From Stratiolaelaps scimitus (lineage: Eukaryota; Arthropoda; Arachnida; Mesostigmata; Laelapidae), in assembly GCA_019614645.1 (NCBI GenBank), contig JABWDB010000004.1, forward strand, positions 17,236,001-17,300,000: a DNA stretch of 64,000 nt, written 5' to 3'. The notes beneath the pieces were generated by a model that saw nothing but the letters and a program-made list of their open reading frames with translations, ran no database searches and had not been told where the DNA came from. How positions within the stretch are numbered: the stretch's first letter is position 1; every line of letters starts with the position of its first letter. Below are positions 25,672-39,326 of the stretch, one piece after another. A program made the translations under genes and the position numbers.

Positions 25672-26448
25672 ACCAGTGGTCCATTCTAGGAGAAATCAAC
25701 GTCCTACGGAATCCAGTGGACAAACATATCTAGATACGAATCAACATCAGAGGGAGCAATCTTTATCTTAGATCTTGCATTGTGAAATGGATTACACCAA
25801 TTAGTTAATGAAGTAACTCGCCCTAATGTTGACGTTTAGTTGACAAAGATCAAGGATAGAGTTCCACGACTGAGGTCAAAATTCGTAAGGTTTACACCAG
25901 TCAGCATACCCCTGACGAGTCGAATCCTACCTGCCCTTCTATGAAATTGTGATCTTCTTAAAATATGTATAATAACCAGATACACGGTCATCAGCACTAG
26001 AACGGTCGCATTCGCCATAGTGCAGTAAAATACTAATGCATTATCTCGCTCCTAATCGTCACATGTTCTCAATGGGTCAACAGCATTATGATGTAACAAT
26101 TGGACGAGGTTCCTAACCTCTCGGTCGGAGTTTCGTCACCTCGAAGCCGCAACTCTCGCCTGACTCATCACGTTCGTGCGGCTTGGTTGATAAGTTGCTC
26201 GTGAGTGAGCGAGTATGCACTACGTCCATACCCGTGTTGTGCCGACTGCTACTGCCAGTGCAACTGCTTCTGGTGACGTTGTACCATACACAACGCGAGC
26301 GCTGAACGCCACAGCTGAGAGGTTGTATCCGATCGATCGAACACATTCGCCACAGGGCCGTAGGGGGCCACAGATCGGACGAGCCGACAGGCGCCCCGAG
26401 CCACCGAAGCCATCCGGCCACCAGCACAAGCTTCCACCAACTCAAAAG

Positions 26449-26464
26449 ATAGATAGATAGATGG
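26449..26464 (+). repeat. GATA microsatellite
   Basis: Short run of four GATA-type units followed by GGATGG. Confidence 0.8.
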
Positions 26465-27101
26465 ATGGAAAGGAAGCGAACGCGAACACGGCGAATTGAG
26501 TGGGGGACAAAATATTGATTCGATTATTATCTAGCCATTGGAAAGGATAGCGCCGTCGAGGGTAGAGCAACGATGTATGGGAGAGGCGGTCGGTGTAGAA
26601 GGGTCGAATGAAACGGCTGAGGAAAGAGATGAGGTCGTCGGGTACCCGTCGGCTGCTGCTGCTCAGCCAGCCAGAGAGTATCAACGGCCTCTGCCAGCCA
26701 GCCAGCCAGCCAAATACGTACATGTATATGTGTATGTACACATACGCCTAGATCAATATGGGGAGAAATGTAGCGAGATAAGTATGAGAGAAGAGATAGA
26801 AAAAGCAGGAGCCCCCCCTCGTCTGACTGACTGAGCGTGAGGGACCTGACGGAGAAGAAGCGGAGGAAAAAATTAGATAAGGGACCGTGTTGAGGTTGCG
26901 CAAAGGAAATAAGGCGAAGCGGAGAGTATCGACATCGCGGAGCAAATGATCGGCGGCAAAACTTCACTGTTCGGTTCAGCCTTGAGCTAGCACATGTGAC
27001 CTGTTCAGTCCAGCTTGCTCATTGTGGGAGATCGTGGCGAAGTATACCTATGTCATCTCTCTCGTGGTCAGTCGAGTGGACAAGGTATGAGCGGTTGTGC
27101 A

Positions 27102-27158
27102 TGCGGTACCAGCAATATTATGGCCTCATCATCCGGCCATGATATTGCTGCTACCGTA
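27102..27158 (+). ncRNA. Candidate microRNA-like hairpin
   Basis: Arms 27102-27125 and 27135-27158 pair over 24 positions, with two G-U pairs, one C-C mismatch and a 9-base loop (TCATCATCC). Total length is 57 nt, near the lower end for animal microRNA precursors. Possible arm products start ACCAGCAATATTATGG (5' arm) and GGCCATGATATTGCTGC (3' arm). I do not match it to a known microRNA. The other strand folds as well, so the strand is a guess. Confidence 0.35.
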
Positions 27159-27195
27159 AAGAGAGGGGTCTCGGTAAATCGTTACCCCTCTCTTT
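27158..27195 (+). other. Second hairpin directly adjacent to the 27102-27158 hairpin
   Basis: Arms AAAGAGAGGGGT (27158-27169) and ACCCCTCTCTTT (27184-27195) are exact reverse complements with a 14-nt loop. The stem shares one base with the preceding hairpin, so two stems stand side by side. An alternative inner fold GGTAA/TTACC competes with part of the stem. Confidence 0.6.
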
Positions 27196-30100
27196 GCTTA
27201 GTTGTTGAGGAAGTGTGAGACAGAAGCGACTACTGGCGCGGCATCTTCGCCAGTGTTGTTTCGCTGTCGTCGTCTGGGCACATCTGGCAGCCAAGTCACA
27301 TAGACAGTCGGTTAAGGTCTTCGGGGAATTCTAATGGACCTCGCGGTCTTAGACCCATCGTGGTCGATGGGAGCAGGTAATCAAGTGCTGCCAGCTCTAC
27401 CAAACAACGCCGATGTAGAAGGTACTGCAAGAAAAGAATGAAAATTTTGGGAGATGTTCGATTGTACGCTTACCATGTGAAATATTCGCTAAATATTTCC
27501 AAAGTGCATGCACTAAATATTCAGCCTAGCAGCACAAGGCTTCAGAATGGTCATTTATTCGATCGACTCGGTGCGTCATAGATTGTAACTGCTGACTGTA
27601 AGATTACCGGCGGCTAACCCGGGTTTCCGAGAGCACGAATGGCATCGCATGATGTTTTCATAACAAAATAGTGTTCTTGCCGCTTGAATCCTAGAGCTTG
27701 CATGGAAATCCCACCGAAAGTCGAAACAACGGATTGTTTTTCTTTATCTCGTTCACTCTACTCCGTTCCGTCTCTCTCTCTCCCTATCTCATTTCAATGA
27801 CTATGTATAACCTGCGCAACATGATTAGGGAGTACCACGCCAGCACACTAGTTCCTGCCGACGTGAGCAGTGCTTCTTCTGCAGCTGTTTCCAACCGCTG
27901 GGTTGGTACAACACGGCTAGCTATGTACCTGCCCACCCCCTGCAGCCTGGGATAACCTCATCGAGTTATAAAAACGCCTTACAGTGATCACGTTTATGGC
28001 GGGTGAAGGTGCCATCTCCTCCTCGTAAATGATAAGCCCCATGTGGCTAATTAGAATTTTTTTAATTAAATTTTTTTCTTCTCAATGGTTATGTCTGCTG
28101 TAACCCTCCCCCGTTTCTTCGAGGACATTGCTTTCGCCATAGGGGTGAGAAAGCCCTCTACTTGCAAGGCCAAGTGTCTCCCAAAGTTTCTCGCTTCAAC
28201 TAGTCAGCCAGCGATGCCGGCTTTCCCTCTGAATTCCTTTCATATCAGAGTAGGCGCTCAGCTATTCTCTAAGCCAGCAGCCTGCAAGCTAGCGTTCCGC
28301 AGCAATTCACGTTCTCTATTATGTTCTACTCGTATTTCGTAGTTTTTGAGCGAGAGAAATAATGGAGGCACTGTGCACAACCGGTTAGACGTTAGTTGTA
28401 TATACCAGCCCATTGTTCGCTCTCATGACCACTGCCGCCTGGCTCTCTTCAGCATCAGCAGCCAGCTAGGCATAGACACTCACATACAGTTTTCCTACCA
28501 AACTCAATGAACACTTATACTCCCACGTTCGGGGATGCCGACCAATACTGCGAGCAGCGAAGCGAAACAGTCATCCACAGGTGTGGTTCTGCAGGCCGCG
28601 TTATAATGGTCCTCAGCGTCATCGCACACGGATTATCCGAAACATAAGACATAGGGGCGTTTCCTTTTTAGCCTTTATTTCAACTTATTAGAATGGTAAA
28701 GTCAGCAGGAGCCACCTCGCAGCCCAAAGCGCTGGTCGCATAGTTAATTCAAACTTGACGTTACCAACGAACACTGTCCGGTGTGTCCGCCAGAGCCAGC
28801 CGGGTTAGTAGGCTCACCACACAAACGGCACTCGCTGGCCTAGCTTTTTCACTTTAGAAGGAGGATCTATTATATTTGGCCATAGGTGTTTTAGTGGATT
28901 CACACAGGACGACGCTCTGTACGCGTGTGTGCGTGTGTGTGTGTGGGTATATCATATTGTGTTCTTAGGATTATATCCCAGCATGCCAACGAAGTAAAGC
29001 CCAACATTTCTTTGAACTGCTCACCCAAGCAGACGCCCTGCATCGTCAGACGTGGGTGGTTGCTGTGGAAGTGTTAACGTATCTAAATGACACCGGTGGT
29101 AGCCACGGAAAATGTCGGAACAGACCAAGACGTGTGGTCTTAGAGTCTAGGGAGGCCCGGGGACTTATATTAAACATCCACTATGTTTGTCCGCGTCCAG
29201 TGGGCTTCCCTTCTATGGTGGCTACAAGGAAAAAGTGTCGTTATCCGACCTACGCAGACAAAACTACCAGATTATCAGGCTAGAAATATAACCCGAATAC
29301 ATTTGACCGTTTTGATGTGATTCTTTCCCTCATTTTAACGTAAATGGGTCAACTTGCAGTAGTTGACATTCCACCTTCTAGTTATCAAAACAGCTACTGC
29401 ATGGGGTCTTCTCTCCTCGTTACCTTCGTTCTGGGGCGACGTTCTGTGGGCACTTCAAAATTGAGGGCTCGAGGACGAGTCCTTCGGTCCGAAGCGTACG
29501 GCCGAGTAGACCGACGTCGACCGCGACAACTAAGGCGGCTGTCGCTGTGGCTGCCACCAATGGGTTTGCTTCAGCGTCCTCTCGTTAACGTCTCCAGGTA
29601 ATTGCCATGCAAATTGTCTCCGGCCTCGCAGCTTGTGCTTGGGGGTGCTCGCGTCATGAAGGGAGTGGTGGAAGTAGAAGATAGGAGCAAGAGACAGCGA
29701 CATCAGCCTGCGCCTGTGGGCTAAAGCGTCTTTTCGTTCCTCGTCGAAAGGGGGAGAGGGCTACGACCCACACCCGGGGATGGCTTGCTACGCTTGTTGG
29801 AATCCACCAACGCCTGTTGGGCTGTCAGTGGACGTGGACGTGGCAGAGGGATGAACATGGGAACTTTTACGGGGGATGGAGGCCTCGCTACACCAGCTGC
29901 ACTTGGCATGGTTCGCACGTCGAGCGAGGCACACGACGACGACCACGACGACGACGGAGCTGCGACCGCCAAAGGTGCGCGCTGCAGCCAATGCGCCGAA
30001 TGGAGGCCCGGGCTGCGTGGACGGAGGGTGAACAGCGGCCAGGTAGACGGGAAAGAGAGGGATGGCAAAATGGAGTGAGTCGTCGTCGACGATTTGCTCC

Positions 30101-33100
30101 CAGAAGGGTCCTTTTTCGCTGCTCTCTGCTCCGCAGCATAGAGTGGCGAGGCCGATAGCGCCTGCGACGCCTCCTGCAACCGGTCTCTCTACCCAACTAC
30201 CTCTAGTGCTAGGACGACGAGGAGGACCACGAGGACGACTGCCGAATGAATGCCAAGCCACATCCCTCGCTGCCCTCGGAGAATTCTCATTCATGCTATA
30301 TAGCGGAGGGGCAGTCTGTTGGACGAAACAGTGAGCAGAGTGTAGGGAAACAGACTTCTACATTGAGACACCTCCGCAAGGTTTGAGGCTATACAGGAGG
30401 CAATTTTTGTCCAGGCCCACTTTCCTGTCCCCTAACTACCCTAAACGGAAATCAGTTGATGGGGTAAACCGAACGCAGAGACTATGCCTTGTAGTGTGTT
30501 AGAGTTGCCCGTTCGTCTTCCGCTTCTGCGCTTCCTTCTCTTCAGCTATTTCTTCTTTACGCACATAGGCAGCATAGGTTATGCTATGTGTCAACATGTT
30601 CGGCGCATCCTTATCAGTATGTACGGTGTGTATGTGGAGGGGCCACTTGAAATTGAACTTCTCGAATAGCTCTCTGGAATGAGTTTCCGTAAAACCAACG
30701 ATGGCAGTGCGTCGACTACGACTAAGAAGCGCTGAAATGAGCTTGGTAAGTTGACTCTCAACGCTTCTTACATACATGCGGCCTCAAACTGGTATTCGAC
30801 TGCCGTACAGCCATGGGGCGTACTCTGTGTCTATGCACCGCTTTCATAGGCTACGAGTTATGTTTTCTACTGCTTTTCCATTGCGCCTGCGTCGCGGGTC
30901 CTTCCGAACCGGAACTTGTGGCGGAAACGACTCTGAAAGGGAAAGCGTGCCGCATTTTGCAAACTAAGAAGAGAGCATGAAAAAGGTGAAGTAGTAAGTG
31001 AGAGCTTAGACTCGTTGTATTCCGTCGTGATCGATGACCTCAGCAAGGGTAAACCGCTCAACGCGAATGCACTTGTATCGTTTAAGTCGCCAGAAGCTAG
31101 GCGACAGTCGACCAATAGCTAGGTTTGCAGCAATATCCGGCTCATTGGACAATGAAACTTTGAGGATGGCGTGCGAATAAAATGTCTTGCCCAAGATAAA
31201 TGAATCTTGTCAATTCATGCTTATCTTTCAAATTGTAGAAAGCATTTCCAATGCGTCAACCATGACAACAACAAGTGCCCGTTATCTTGCCTAGTGATCA
31301 CTATACGCCACAAGGGCACACCTAGACGACCGGTCTTAAGCACACTTATTGCAAGTTCCGATACACCTGTAGAAGTAGTCAAATGGACAATGGGTTTACT
31401 GTATACTTCTATCCAATTTCCCCTACCTATAGATTATGATCCTGCCGAAAGTTCACACCGCATGGATCCACATTCTCTCTGGCGCCTCGAGATGGTTTAG
31501 TTTTCCTCTGCATCGTTTCCATTTCTTATTATTGCGATAAAGCCCGTTCTTCGTTCACATATTCTAGCGCTCCGAGAGTGCCGCCAGTCATCTCTGCATA
31601 TACTGTTTGATCCCTTACAAGTTTAGCTCTTTCGTGAGAGTGCTCGAGGATGTGGACTCTCTCTTCGTTCGTCCGCAACTCAGTTGCAGTTTACGACTCC
31701 CCGGGGGTCGCCAGTGCTGCTGGCATGATACACAGGGCCTCCGCCGGGTTCTAGTCGAATAGCCCTACGCAGCTAAGAAAAAAAAAAGGCATAGACCGAA
31801 GCCACCCAGTCGAAGACCAAACCATGTGGAGAAGGAGATCACAAGGTACAAATAAGCCTGGTGCAAGCAAAGCTTGACCGGTAGATCGTGATCAATATCT
31901 ATCCCAGCCAAATAAACCCCTACATCGGGTGATGACTATGGGCTATCACGTGCTGATACGGATATCGCTGTATGTGTGTAACGAATATTGAACTCTCTCT
32001 CTTCTTTTCAGCCCTATTTCGTTATGGAGCTAGGCCAAGATAAGATCCGTACCGCATATCAGCTCATGGATAATATCGTTTTATAACTCATGTACGTATT
32101 GTATACTTGCCCGTTATTATTTTTGCCCTTGCGGATGACTGCTCGTGGCCCTATGCTTTGAATCATCAAGCGCGTAATGCAATTTCCATCGGCAGACAGA
32201 TAATCGGGCGTGGCGATGTCCTCCCGTTCTGCCCGAGGGTCAGTCAGTCGAACTAAAGCTAGATCCCAATGACACGGAGCATCAAACGGCGATGCGGTTC
32301 GCTGGCGGACGTGATCCATACATACGCATCTCGGGTGCCTTCTCTCGGCTCCCACCTCGGCTTGGCTTCCGCCGACGCACGTACGCAGTCGTTTCTGCTT
32401 GTTTGATGTTAGGGGGTCCATGCTGATCGCGTTTGGCGCGGCTCGATTCCTTCCCTCGTTCTAATTGCAAAATCCATACATAGTTTCGGGCCGCAGGTCC
32501 ATACGACCGATCGGACCCTCCTGCTAGAGACCGTGCTTCTAATTCTCTGAGAGGCTGCTGGTTGAAGGCTGACTGTTGGGTGTATTTTGCCCCTACTGCC
32601 GTCGAACAGCAGCACAGAACGGTGAGCGAGATGGCCTCTGCGCTTCGTTGCCTGACTGCTTACGTAGGGAAGGGATATCGGCGGCAGCAGTAATTACCCA
32701 CTCTCCTCCTCTTTCCATTGCTTCCTCTGTCTCGGTCCAGCTCCGAGCTAGACTACTATACTCTAACCACTCCAGCGCCAAAGCAAGGCTAGTGAGGGGT
32801 TGCCAAAGGGGCCTAAGGGCAGAGACCACTGGCGGATAGCGGACGAACGCGTACTCGATAGTAGCGTCGTGGAGAGGCAGTGAGATAAACTCATTTTGCG
32901 CTCGACCGCTCCTCCATTGTATGTAGAACAGCGCCAACGCCCGATCGGTCTATAAGGCCACACGCGCCTACGCGCCTGCGGCTGTGTAGGCTTCAACTAC
33001 CCCGTGCGCACAGCCGCTGCACGGGCACATCAGCCCCCATCTCTCCTATGTTACCATTGTCGCCCCCGCCGCCGTCGCCGTCCTATCCTAACCAATCGAA

Positions 33101-34102
33101 CCATAAGCATACGCGAATAGGCTAAACGATGGCGGGCCTATGGCTAGCAAGCAGTCATTCCTTTCCCGGACGCCGCTGTAGTCAGCTCTGCTCAATGTTC
33201 CTTGCAGGCCTTGAAATGGATTGAGCGTTCGTGTACGATACGTTAAGATCAGCTAGATGCAGCTGCGCTCATTACACGAGTCCGACAATTTCTTTGAAGA
33301 TCCTCAAAGTCTCGCTGTAGCTAGAGTTCCGAGTGGAACTGACATGGCCGCAAATTTAATCCCTGTCTGGTTTGCTCGATCGAACCCCTTGATGACTAAA
33401 GTATGTAGTTTCAGTCAGTAGTTCTCCAAACAAAGTCCGTTCAGGATTACGGAGACGAAGTGCTTTGGTAAGCCGTTATTCAGCGAAGATGGCGAACATT
33501 ACTCGAGGGAACACCACGAGGCGGTTCGTCGTTTGCAGGTTCAGTGTTGGGAAACGATAATAGTCACCATTTACAGCTCAATGGATAGTTTCTATGGATA
33601 TCCTTCGTTTTTCACCTGAATTGTGTATTAGCGTACACTTTGGGCATGTCCATCAACCGAAGGCTGAGTAAATGCACTATAAGTGCTTGTAATCCTCCGT
33701 CTCAAAAACTAAGTTTCAAATTATTCTAATACTATGCTGGTATGAAACGCTTAGCGCATCCTAAAGGGGAGGGGCACCTATATTTTAATGAGAACTGCCA
33801 GGGTCCAATAAGGCCGTGAGTCGGCCTGGTTGATCTGAGCTCTTTTTATTTTTATATATATTATATATTCACGTTCGTTTATGATCCCTGTAAAGAAACT
33901 CGAACGGGCTGTAGAACTAACTGCGACTTTGTCCTTAAAGAGTATCTGCGCGAATATGTCGATCAATTATACCCAGCACAGATTCGCGGAGTCGTGTTCG
34001 CCTAAATAGAGTAGCTTGGAGCAATATGCGCAATTACATCAATTGAGGCTGAATTTATTGCAACGAAACGCTATTGTTGACTGGCGTAGGCAAAGCACTA
34101 AC

Positions 34103-34402
34103 CTGTAGATTGAAGTCATGGTTTACTGGATAGCCAATTAAGGGTAAGAAAGTCGATCGACCCGTGGTAACATCCATATCAAGAACCGACACCGTGAGGA
34201 CTGGCGACACCTGCGTGTTGTACATCTGCGAGAGTTGTGCGCCCGCACTGGCAACCTGAGGCGTCACTGAAGCAGGCAGAGCCGCTGAGCCCGGCGTTGC
34301 ACCGTCGGGCGTCTGGGAGTCGACGTTCTTGTTTGTGACCAGGCACGCCGTTGCCAGACCAAGCACGCAGCACAACCCGCTGCTAATCATGCAGGCGTTC
34401 AC
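34103..34402 (-). CDS. Coding exon (downstream of two) of the same unidentified membrane protein
   Basis: This 100-codon segment starts after a textbook acceptor (pyrimidine-rich CTTGTTTCAG at 34412-34403) and ends at CAG followed by a GTTAGT donor at 34102-34097; both ends are phase 0. Residues 1-22 (starting VNACMISSGLCCVLGLATAC) are hydrophobic and would be the second transmembrane helix after the upstream exon. Residues 28-60 are rich in Thr, Pro, Ser and Ala, followed by a strand-like stretch (VSPVLTVSVLDMDV) and a final PLIGYPVNHDFNLQ. No N-x-S/T glycosylation site is visible. The exon ends in an open frame, so coding sequence continues below 34 kb. Read alone, MISSGLCCVLGLATAC could be a signal peptide of a secreted protein; the matching phase and short helix-helix loop make the membrane-hairpin reading preferable. 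Family not recognised. Confidence 0.66.
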
Positions 34403-34897
34403 CTGAAACAAGTAAACAATGAAATCCAATATAAGCATGTATGATCACATTTGTCGTTCCAACGATTATGGCGGAATAATTCGTGTGCTATGAACCGGGA
34501 ACTGCCGGAAACCGCATGCAGTGGTGCCGGCCACTTCGTACAGGCGCTCTCTTGTCATTCGGTTAGATTCGCAGTAGAAATACTGGACGCTGTTCTCTGT
34601 CGACTCTTGTTCTCTTTCGCAGCCTGTCACCTGGGCTCATTTGATGTTCACTCTTCCCAATGTATTTCTCATTGGGGCGCTTCGGAAAAAAGGACATGTA
34701 TTTTTACTTCTTCCTTCCCTTGCTGTTTCTAGAGGTGTCGTTCGTTGTGTGAGTTCTTCTGATCGTTGAAAGGACACTAAACTAGAAAATAAGCCCCATG
34801 TGGAGGCTGGCGAAATTTCAACCCCCAACCGTGGTTTGCACAAAAAAACGTCTTCGAATCGATGTGCGATTTTTGAAGAGAACAGCGTACTTACGGC

Positions 34898-34903
<6 letters not shown>

Positions 34904-34950
<47 letters not shown>

Positions 34951-34952
34951 GT
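34904..34952. repeat. Compound TA / GT microsatellite
   Basis: About 15 TA units followed by a GT run, within the long intron. Confidence 0.9.
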
Positions 34953-37026
34953 CCGTGATGACTATCACGACAACATCGTTTTTTGTCGTAATGCTCCTAT
35001 AAGTGCCGAGTAAATGGCCGATGTGAAAAGAGCTGGAGGTCAGCTATTGGTCCAGACGTCTCGGAAATGTGTATATGTATTGTGTATGTAACGCTTATTG
35101 TTCAGTGGCTACTAGCGGTCCCCAAGAACGCAAGGCATACATCTACTGATCTACTCATATATGTATGTATATAATATTTCGTGACTGCTAGCTCAATGAT
35201 CACTTTTGTGTCTGCCTACATATGTAGGTATCTCTCGGATTATAGCCACACATGGATTGTGATAGCTAGCAGAGGTTTACGGTGAACGGCAAGATAGAAT
35301 GGTCAGGACAACAGGGGAAAAGACAGGACTCTCGCTCCCAGACGGGCCGGCTACCGGACACCGATTGTCTTTAGTAGCAGAAGGGGCAGAAGCAGCAGCA
35401 GCAGGTTGGTAGCCTGAGTAATCGTCGGCGTAGCCAGGTTGCGTTGGGTTGGATTGGGTTGGTTTCGAGACGAGACGGCAGAAGGCCTAAGCTTCCGTGA
35501 TAAATTGACATGTTTGAACATAATCTGCCGTGGCCAGATCTTCTCTTAGCAGCCCTCCTGCTCGCTCGTTACCGCAACGAAGAAAAGCTAACGAACGAGG
35601 AGATTTCCGAGGAGCAGCAGCAGCAGCCCGTTTCGTGCCGTTTTCACAGACATTCTTGCTCGGCCAGGAAGTGGTGTGTGCCACCCGGTGCCCCTACTAT
35701 TTCTAGGCTTAAAAAGACAATTGACCGGGGGCGAGAAACAGAGAGAAATCGAGCAGAAACACTCCTTCAATCTGACGTTCGATTATCCGCCGGGCCGATT
35801 AGGGGGAAGCTGTTGGAGTTAGAGCTTCTTCTGGGGTTTGGTGGAATTGGGCGATTTCTCGAGCAGCTTTGTCAGCCTCTCTTATTATTGTCACTCATGC
35901 TAATATAGAACGTATGTGTGAAATACGCTAGTGATGAGTTAATTGTGTGTACGGTAAGTAAATATGAAATAAAGCCAAACTGTGCAATATTGTGAAGGAT
36001 TATATCAGATCGTTTAGTATGTAGCAACCGTGCACTAATATATATGACGCGAATATATACGGTACAACAAAGTACGAATTGCTCATATTTTTAGTGGCAT
36101 TGAAACAAACTCATGATCAGGTCGCACACTGTCAGCAGTTTTCAAGATTGCAAGATCTCAGCCAGAGCCTTACAAATCATGCACAGCTACACCGACACGA
36201 GGTGGGATTGCAGACAACACATGCGCGCACTTTTGCAAACAATCACTGAATTGCGTGCGCCTCACGTCTGCCTACGAAGTTGGCAATTTCCATTTCATCC
36301 TCATCAAGCGGTTGAGCAAGCCCCTAGGTTAAGTGGAAAGGACGCTTCCTTTATTTATCATACCAGACCTATCGAGATGGGTTACGGAAACTATGCTGGT
36401 TAGCATTGTTCCTATTAGTTGTTCTAAGCAAAAGCTAAACAAAGCTAGCTCTTCACACATACACCACGTGCAGTCGATTCGCATTTGATGTACATCTTTA
36501 CTCTTTTGTTGTTGATGTTATTGTTGCTGCTGCTGCTGCTGGTGTCACCGCGGATACAACGAACACGGGGACGCGCCCGTGGCCCGCTACTCCGTCATCG
36601 AAGCAGCCGTCCGACTGCTACGAATGGTATCAATGTGCTCCGGTAGAGAAGCACACATACATGGTGTGCGGGGTGCGCGGCTGACTGCCGGGTAGCAGGT
36701 GGTCACGAAGGGATGGAGTTGCCCCAACAACAGCGGCAGCAGCGGAACAAACGCAGCTGGCGCGACTATGAATGCACTGCCCCCAGCTGCGCTGCCGCCT
36801 GTCGTGCATCTGATTCTGGGAGTAGTGGTAGCAGCAGCAGCAGCATATTAATTATTTATGACCGCTGCCGCCTCCGCCTGTGACGGCTGTGTTATCTATC
36901 GATCGTATTGCTTTTTCATTAAAGCGCACGCTCGCTAGCGTTACCGGCAAACCCATCCCGATAGGGCCGTCCACGTTGCCCGACATGGCTGCTGTAACGA
37001 GTCAATGCCACCGCCAATGCACCACC

Positions 37027-37031
<5 letters not shown>

Positions 37032-37061
<30 letters not shown>
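37032..37061. repeat. AT microsatellite
   Basis: Fifteen AT units, within the long intron. Confidence 0.9.
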
Positions 37062-37064
<3 letters not shown>

Positions 37065-39305
37065 AGAGGCGTACGGATACGATAGTTCCAGCACGATTGT
37101 TTACGGCCGCGGGCTTACGCGCCAGCGAGCATTGGGCACCACCAATGTGTAAAGTCCATACCGCGGCTGTGTACAATAAAGAATAATATGATCTCTCGCC
37201 TATGTCACAAACGCACCATACTGATCTTTAGTAACAAAGATATAGGGGGGCATCCGTTAGATGTAGAAGAAAACGTACACAGCTGCGGTATGCGTCCCGT
37301 TTTACCAAGAATTGAAGCCGGGTGACTGTTAAAGTTATCCTCGGCCTCGTGATTCGTACCATTTGTTGTGGACTCTCACTGATGCTGCCCTGCAAACATC
37401 AGTGCACGGTGTTGAGATACAGATTGACAGACGGCCGGCCAACTGTCAACCCATTGCCAACAGCAGCATCATTGAGTCGCCAGCAGATGTCGCAGGCATC
37501 CGGAAGAGAGGGAGAGAAATAGAGCTCCTGACAATTCAACCAAATGTGGAGTAAGCTAAAAGGCAAAGGAATCCTTCGCGGAGCCTGCTACTTTTGTTCT
37601 TATAGCATTGACGGGCGAGCAGCATCCATTGCATCTTTTTCGATCCATTCTGAGCACTGCTCAGTTCCGCGGCACTCTACCGCGTTGTTCCACATTGATT
37701 CATCTCTTTGTCCCCGATCGCATCTCTGGTTGCGTCGACGGGCTCTCGAGTCTTGTCGTCGTCTCCTTTTCAATTCGATATAGCACTTGACTTCGTCAAA
37801 TACATCTAGTTCACTCGAACACTGATGCGAGCGACGCGAGTAGCTCGGCAAGCAGGCAATGGGACAAGCAGGCCCTCGTGCCGCGTCCTCAGTTCATGCA
37901 CATGACGCGGGAGGGCCTTCGTCCTCTGCCTTCAGCGCTCAGTCGTCGTGGCCCCTTTCGTTACTGCTTTGCTCGTCTCCATCCATTGAGCCTATGTCGC
38001 TGCTTTGTCGACCTCTATTTGAGAATAGCAACCGGGGCGGATAGAGGACTCGATAGGAGACGAGAAAGAAAGAGAGAGAGAGAGATAGGGAAAGAGAGAT
38101 GCACAAGAGACGGACGCTGCTCCTGCCGGTAAAGACGTGCCATGGCGAGGCGAGATGCAGTTGGATGACTGTAGGTCGAAACTCCCAGGGCCAGACGGGG
38201 TCGGAGATTGAACGGGCCCGGGGTCGCAGCCTGTCTACTCGATTCTCAGGACTGCGAGCTAGGGCGCGCGGGCGGGCGGGCGGGCTGCCGGGCTCGACAA
38301 CGACGAGGTCCCTTTCTCTCTCTCTCGACCTCTCTCTCTCTGTTGCGAATTCGCATGACGGCGTACCGGATTCGTCTACTACCCGCCGACCCTGAACAAC
38401 ATGTTGGTCTGGACCCCTCGACGACACCCCTGGCCTCAGCGCTCAGCTCTCGCTAGGCTCCGTCACCCCCTCTGCTTTCCGGTCCTGTGAGTTGCGGGCA
38501 TTGCAAACTACGCTCCAAGTAAGTAAGCAAGCTAGCTATCTGGAGCTAGGCCGAGTGATGCGGGCAGAGCGACGTAAAGGGCCCAGGACTTCGGCCACGA
38601 CTACCGCTGCTATCGCCAGCGCCACTGCGGAGAGCGTCCACAAGACAAGTGTTGTGCGCTCTGCATGTGGCAAGCCTGCGGGGAGCAGGAAGAACTGGAG
38701 TACGACGAACTGGAGATCTGAGCTGATCACATACGAGGGCAAATTGTGAGCAACTACCAACTTTGTCATGTGTGTATGTATGTGCTACCATAGCACTTCG
38801 TTAGGGCTGTGCGAGGGGTTCCCCGCAACGCGGCGTGTAGACGAGAAGGAGAACGGAGTCGGAGGAGTGGCGGGCCCGGGGTTTAGATTGACGTGTATTG
38901 GGTTGTAGAGCCACTGGGGTTCGCAAAGAATAACTCACACGCGGAGAGCACACCACGACGACGGCGGGCGGCAATGCTGTTGCTAGCGACGGTTCGTTGG
39001 CGTGACGAAGTGCCGTACAGAGGACTTAGTAGTGTGAGGTGCTCTGATCGTAATATGAGGTCCCCTGGGGGAGGCGGAACAGGGATAGTAAGTGGGGCTC
39101 ATTCTTGGACCTCTAGACCTCGGTTAACGGACTTCTGCAAAGCTAGCACGTGATGGCGGGCGCCGCGGTGGGTAAGGAAATTGAAACGAAAGACGTCAGT
39201 GGCCTTGCCCAACCTGCTCAACCAACTTGCCACCTGCCGATTGGACCGATTCCTCGTCCAAAGCAGGCAGGCGCTGGCTGCTCGGGGGCACCCTGGCTGA
39301 GGGGA

Positions 39306-39326
39306 CGCAGTTTTTACAAAACTGCG
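39306..39326. repeat. 9-bp perfect hairpin with 3-nt loop
   Basis: CGCAGTTTT (39306-39314) and AAAACTGCG (39318-39326) flank TAC. No associated gene is visible. Confidence 0.6.

Larger units (their letters stand above)
23583..34102. other. No supported gene; may include introns of the minus-strand gene
   Basis: Because the exon at 34103-34402 ends in an open frame, one or more downstream exons of that gene may lie here on the minus strand, but I could not pick one with confidence. The stretch contains the tRNA-like copy 1, the hairpin pair at 27.1 kb and a GC-rich block at 29.4-30.3 kb with GAC and CGA triplet runs. Confidence 0.4.

Noticed and set aside
28085..28342. 85-codon plus-strand frame, with a protein-like minus-strand reading interrupted by stops
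   Set aside because: Could be a pseudogene remnant, but I cannot name a family or show ordered motifs.
32059..32421. Minus-strand frame with WDLALVRL, similar to the catalytic Asp region of trypsin-like proteases
   Set aside because: No His or Ser catalytic blocks nearby and following residues do not fit the family; a short chance match.
28032..34803. 15-nt exact match ATAAGCCCCATGTGG at 28032-28046 and 34789-34803
   Set aside because: Too short to be meaningful among many 15-mers in 64 kb, and flanks do not match.
35215..35228. 14-bp palindrome CCTACATATGTAGG
   Set aside because: Short AT-rich palindromes of this size are expected in such DNA.
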